From assembly GCA_030066085.1 (NCBI GenBank), contig JASJCI010000028.1, positions 1 through 64,000 on the forward strand: a stretch of 64,000 nucleotides of DNA, written 5' to 3'. Of this stretch, positions 62,317-64,000 are shown in pieces (position 1 is the stretch's first letter; every line of letters starts with the position of its first letter). The notes under the pieces were generated by a model. It searched no databases and had not been told where the DNA came from. It saw only the letters and a program-made list of their open reading frames with translations. The translations under genes and the position numbers were made by a program. The stretch comes from Gammaproteobacteria bacterium. Lineage in GTDB: Bacteria > Pseudomonadota > Gammaproteobacteria > GCA-001735895.

Positions 62317-63753
62317 ATGAGCGAACAAGCGGCGCGGTCCTGGCTGGCGAAACACAGCCAGGTCATCCCGGCCCTGCAGGTTCACCATCGTCGGGCACTG
62401 GACATCATCGAGGATCGCAGCAAAACCCTGCGGGACCTGGCGGAGGTGGTCGCGCTCGACCCCGGCCTGTCGATTACCCTGCTGCACGAGGTCAACAACA
62501 AGCTCAAGCTTGGCGGCAAACCCCCGGTCGATTCAGTCGGCAGCGCACTCGGCCTGCTCGGCGACAGCGTTATCGCCGACCTGGTCATGCAGCACCCGGT
62601 CCTCGAGCAGGATATTCCCGACATCGAACGCCGGCGCAGCTACCAGCAACTGGTCAGCCGGATTTACCACCTGCTCGCGCAGCTCGACGCATTCATCGCG
62701 CTGCAGGGCGTGCGCGCGGTGGAAGAAGTTCACTGCGCCGGATTGCTGCACAACGTCGGCGAAATCTGCGCTTGCCTGTTCGCCCACGAGCACTACCTCA
62801 AGTACCTCGACAAGTTTCGCGAGGTCGGCATCGGCGCCAACAGCGCCAAGGCGGTATTCGGCTTCAGCTTCCACGAACTCGGGCGCCAGTACGCGGATCG
62901 CGCCTGCCTGCCACCGCTGGTGACCGAATCGCTCGACGAAAACATCCCGCCAGGACGCAAGGCGCGGCTGATCCAGCTCGCCGCCGACATTGCGCACCAG
63001 GCCGAAACCGGCTGGTATCACATGGCGATGAAGGCAACCGCCGACGTCGCGGCCAATTTCCTCAACCAGTCGCCCGACGAACTCGAAAAAAGTATCCACC
63101 GGGTGGCAGTCGAAGCCGCCCGCGCCTGCCCGCTGGAAGACGTGTTACCGGCGGCCGCGCGCCTGATCCTGCAGCCGGATCGCGATCCCGGCGAACGGCC
63201 GCGGCCGGCAGTGGAAGAAACGCCGCGCGACAAGGGACGCCTGTTCGAAACCCGGGTCAAGGCCCTGCTCAAATTGCCGCGCGCCACCCAGGCGCAGTTG
63301 CTGGAACTGCTGATGTCGCACCTGCACGACGACCTGCACCTGTCGCGCGTGGTCCTGATGCTGCTGTCAGGTAACCGTGACAAGCTCGGCACGCGCGCCG
63401 CGCGCGGACTCGATCCCGATTCACCGATCCGCACGCTGGTACTGGACGTCAGCCAGCCCGGCCTGCTCACGACCCTGCTGGCGAAACCGCAGGCGCTGTG
63501 GGTCGATCCCGACAGTTACCCGAAATACGAGCCGGCGCTGCCACCCAAGTTCAAGGCCAGCTTCCTGCACGAAAACTTTTTCCTGATGTCGCTGTTCATC
63601 GCCAACCGCCCGATCGGGCTGGTATTCTGCGATCGCGCGCTGTCGGTGCACAAGCTCGACAAGACCTGCTACAACCAGTTCAAGTCGGCCCTGCTGCTGA
63701 CCGGCATGGGCCTTACCTACCTGGCGAAACGGCGGCCGAAGGGTTCGGTGTAG
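62317..63753 (+). CDS. HDOD-domain signalling protein
   Basis: 478 residues. The N-terminal HDOD domain (about 15-225) holds SITLLHEVNNKLKLGGKP and CAGLLHNVGEICACLFAHEH, with HD-like histidines but no HD phosphodiesterase metal pair obvious. A C-terminal GAF-like region (about 305-475) ends VFCDRALSVHKLD...LTYLAKRR. HDOD proteins often sit in c-di-GMP and motility regulons. It is the last gene of the pomAB operon and converges on the LysR gene. Confidence 0.85.
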   Translation: MSEQAARSWLAKHSQVIPALQVHHRRALDIIEDRSKTLRDLAEVVALDPGLSITLLHEVNNKLKLGGKPPVDSVGSALGLLGDSVIADLVMQHPVLEQDIPDIERRRSYQQLVSRIYHLLAQLDAFIALQGVRAVEEVHCAGLLHNVGEICACLFAHEHYLKYLDKFREVGIGANSAKAVFGFSFHELGRQYADRACLPPLVTESLDENIPPGRKARLIQLAADIAHQAETGWYHMAMKATADVAANFLNQSPDELEKSIHRVAVEAARACPLEDVLPAAARLILQPDRDPGERPRPAVEETPRDKGRLFETRVKALLKLPRATQAQLLELLMSHLHDDLHLSRVVLMLLSGNRDKLGTRAARGLDPDSPIRTLVLDVSQPGLLTTLLAKPQALWVDPDSYPKYEPALPPKFKASFLHENFFLMSLFIANRPIGLVFCDRALSVHKLDKTCYNQFKSALLLTGMGLTYLAKRRPKGSV

Positions 63754-64000
63754 CCGCCGCACCCGCTTGCAGCAGCCAGTCGCGCAGGTTAACCGCGGCC
63801 GGCGACAGCTCGCGATTTTCGTCCCAGGTCAGGTAGTAGCCGCCGGGTGCATCGATTTCCAGGTCGCCCAGCCGCACCAGCTTGCCGCGTTCGATCAGGC
63901 CCTCGACCTGCGAGTGCCAGCCCAGCGCCACGCCCTGGTTTTCCTCGGCCGCCTGCAGCGCGACGACGTAATTGTTGAACCGCCGAAAACGGGCCTGCGA
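63713..64000 (-). CDS. LysR-family transcriptional regulator, C-terminal part
   Basis: The gene is cut by the right edge; 95 C-terminal codons are visible. The stretch FNNYVVALQAAEENQGVALGW and LIERGKLVRLGDLEI is typical of the substrate-binding domain of GcvA-like LysR regulators. The stop TAA (63713-63715) lies inside the HDOD gene, giving a 41-base convergent overlap. No target can be named. Confidence 0.82.
   Translation of the reverse strand, partial: SQARFRRFNNYVVALQAAEENQGVALGWHSQVEGLIERGKLVRLGDLEIDAPGGYYLTWDENRELSPAAVNLRDWLLQAGAAATPNPSAAVSPGR

Overview
The window is high-GC DNA with tightly packed genes, from a photosynthetic (purple-type) proteobacterium, most likely a gammaproteobacterium. 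The evidence is one arm of a bacteriochlorophyll a photosynthesis gene cluster next to a typical gammaproteobacterial housekeeping neighbourhood (erpA, rnfABCDGE-nth, metG/apbC/dcd, ptsP-rppH, murU-amgK, Na+-type pomAB). I cannot name a genus from sequence alone.

1-17.5 kb is the photosynthesis cluster. On the minus strand lie ppsR, bchG and the start of a PucC-family transporter (cut by the left edge). Divergently, on the plus strand, runs bchF-bchN-bchB-bchH-bchL-bchM-lhaA-puhA-puhB-puhC-puhE, with overlaps or gaps of a few bases. After a 332-base AT-rich gap comes a divergent HemN-like radical SAM protein. Both promoter regions carry exact TGT-N12-ACA (PpsR/CrtJ-type) sites overlapping perfect TTGACA -35 boxes, so PpsR probably represses both arms under oxygen. 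No acsF lies between puhC and puhE.

17.7-31 kb is housekeeping: tyrS, an M23 murein peptidase with anmK, an outer-membrane barrel protein, erpA, bactofilin, a coiled-coil membrane protein, argC, hemJ, a TraB/GumN protein, a three-copy 73-bp tandem repeat, ptsP, rppH, a HAD phosphatase and dcd. 31-37 kb holds a hybrid sensor kinase, a divergent LysR/azoreductase pair with a clear operator palindrome, pirin and apbC.

37-48.9 kb is metG, an unusual three-gene block (trypsin-like protease, FHA-membrane protein, DUF4124/coiled-coil protease), the complete rnfABCDGE electron-transport complex, nth and a DUF1841 gene. 49-59.9 kb holds a TPP-dependent decarboxylase, a ClC protein lacking both coupling glutamates, nadC, a Na/Pi-cotransporter-like gene without a canonical start codon, small enzymes, the murU-amgK sugar recycling pair, mazG, a TetR regulator and a HExxH protein.

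60-64 kb is a motility/signalling operon, pomA-pomB-PilZ-HDOD, behind a good sigma-28 promoter. The right edge cuts a LysR gene converging on it. No rRNA, tRNA, CRISPR array, insertion sequence or prophage was seen. Residue comparisons with named reference proteins are from memory, not from alignments.
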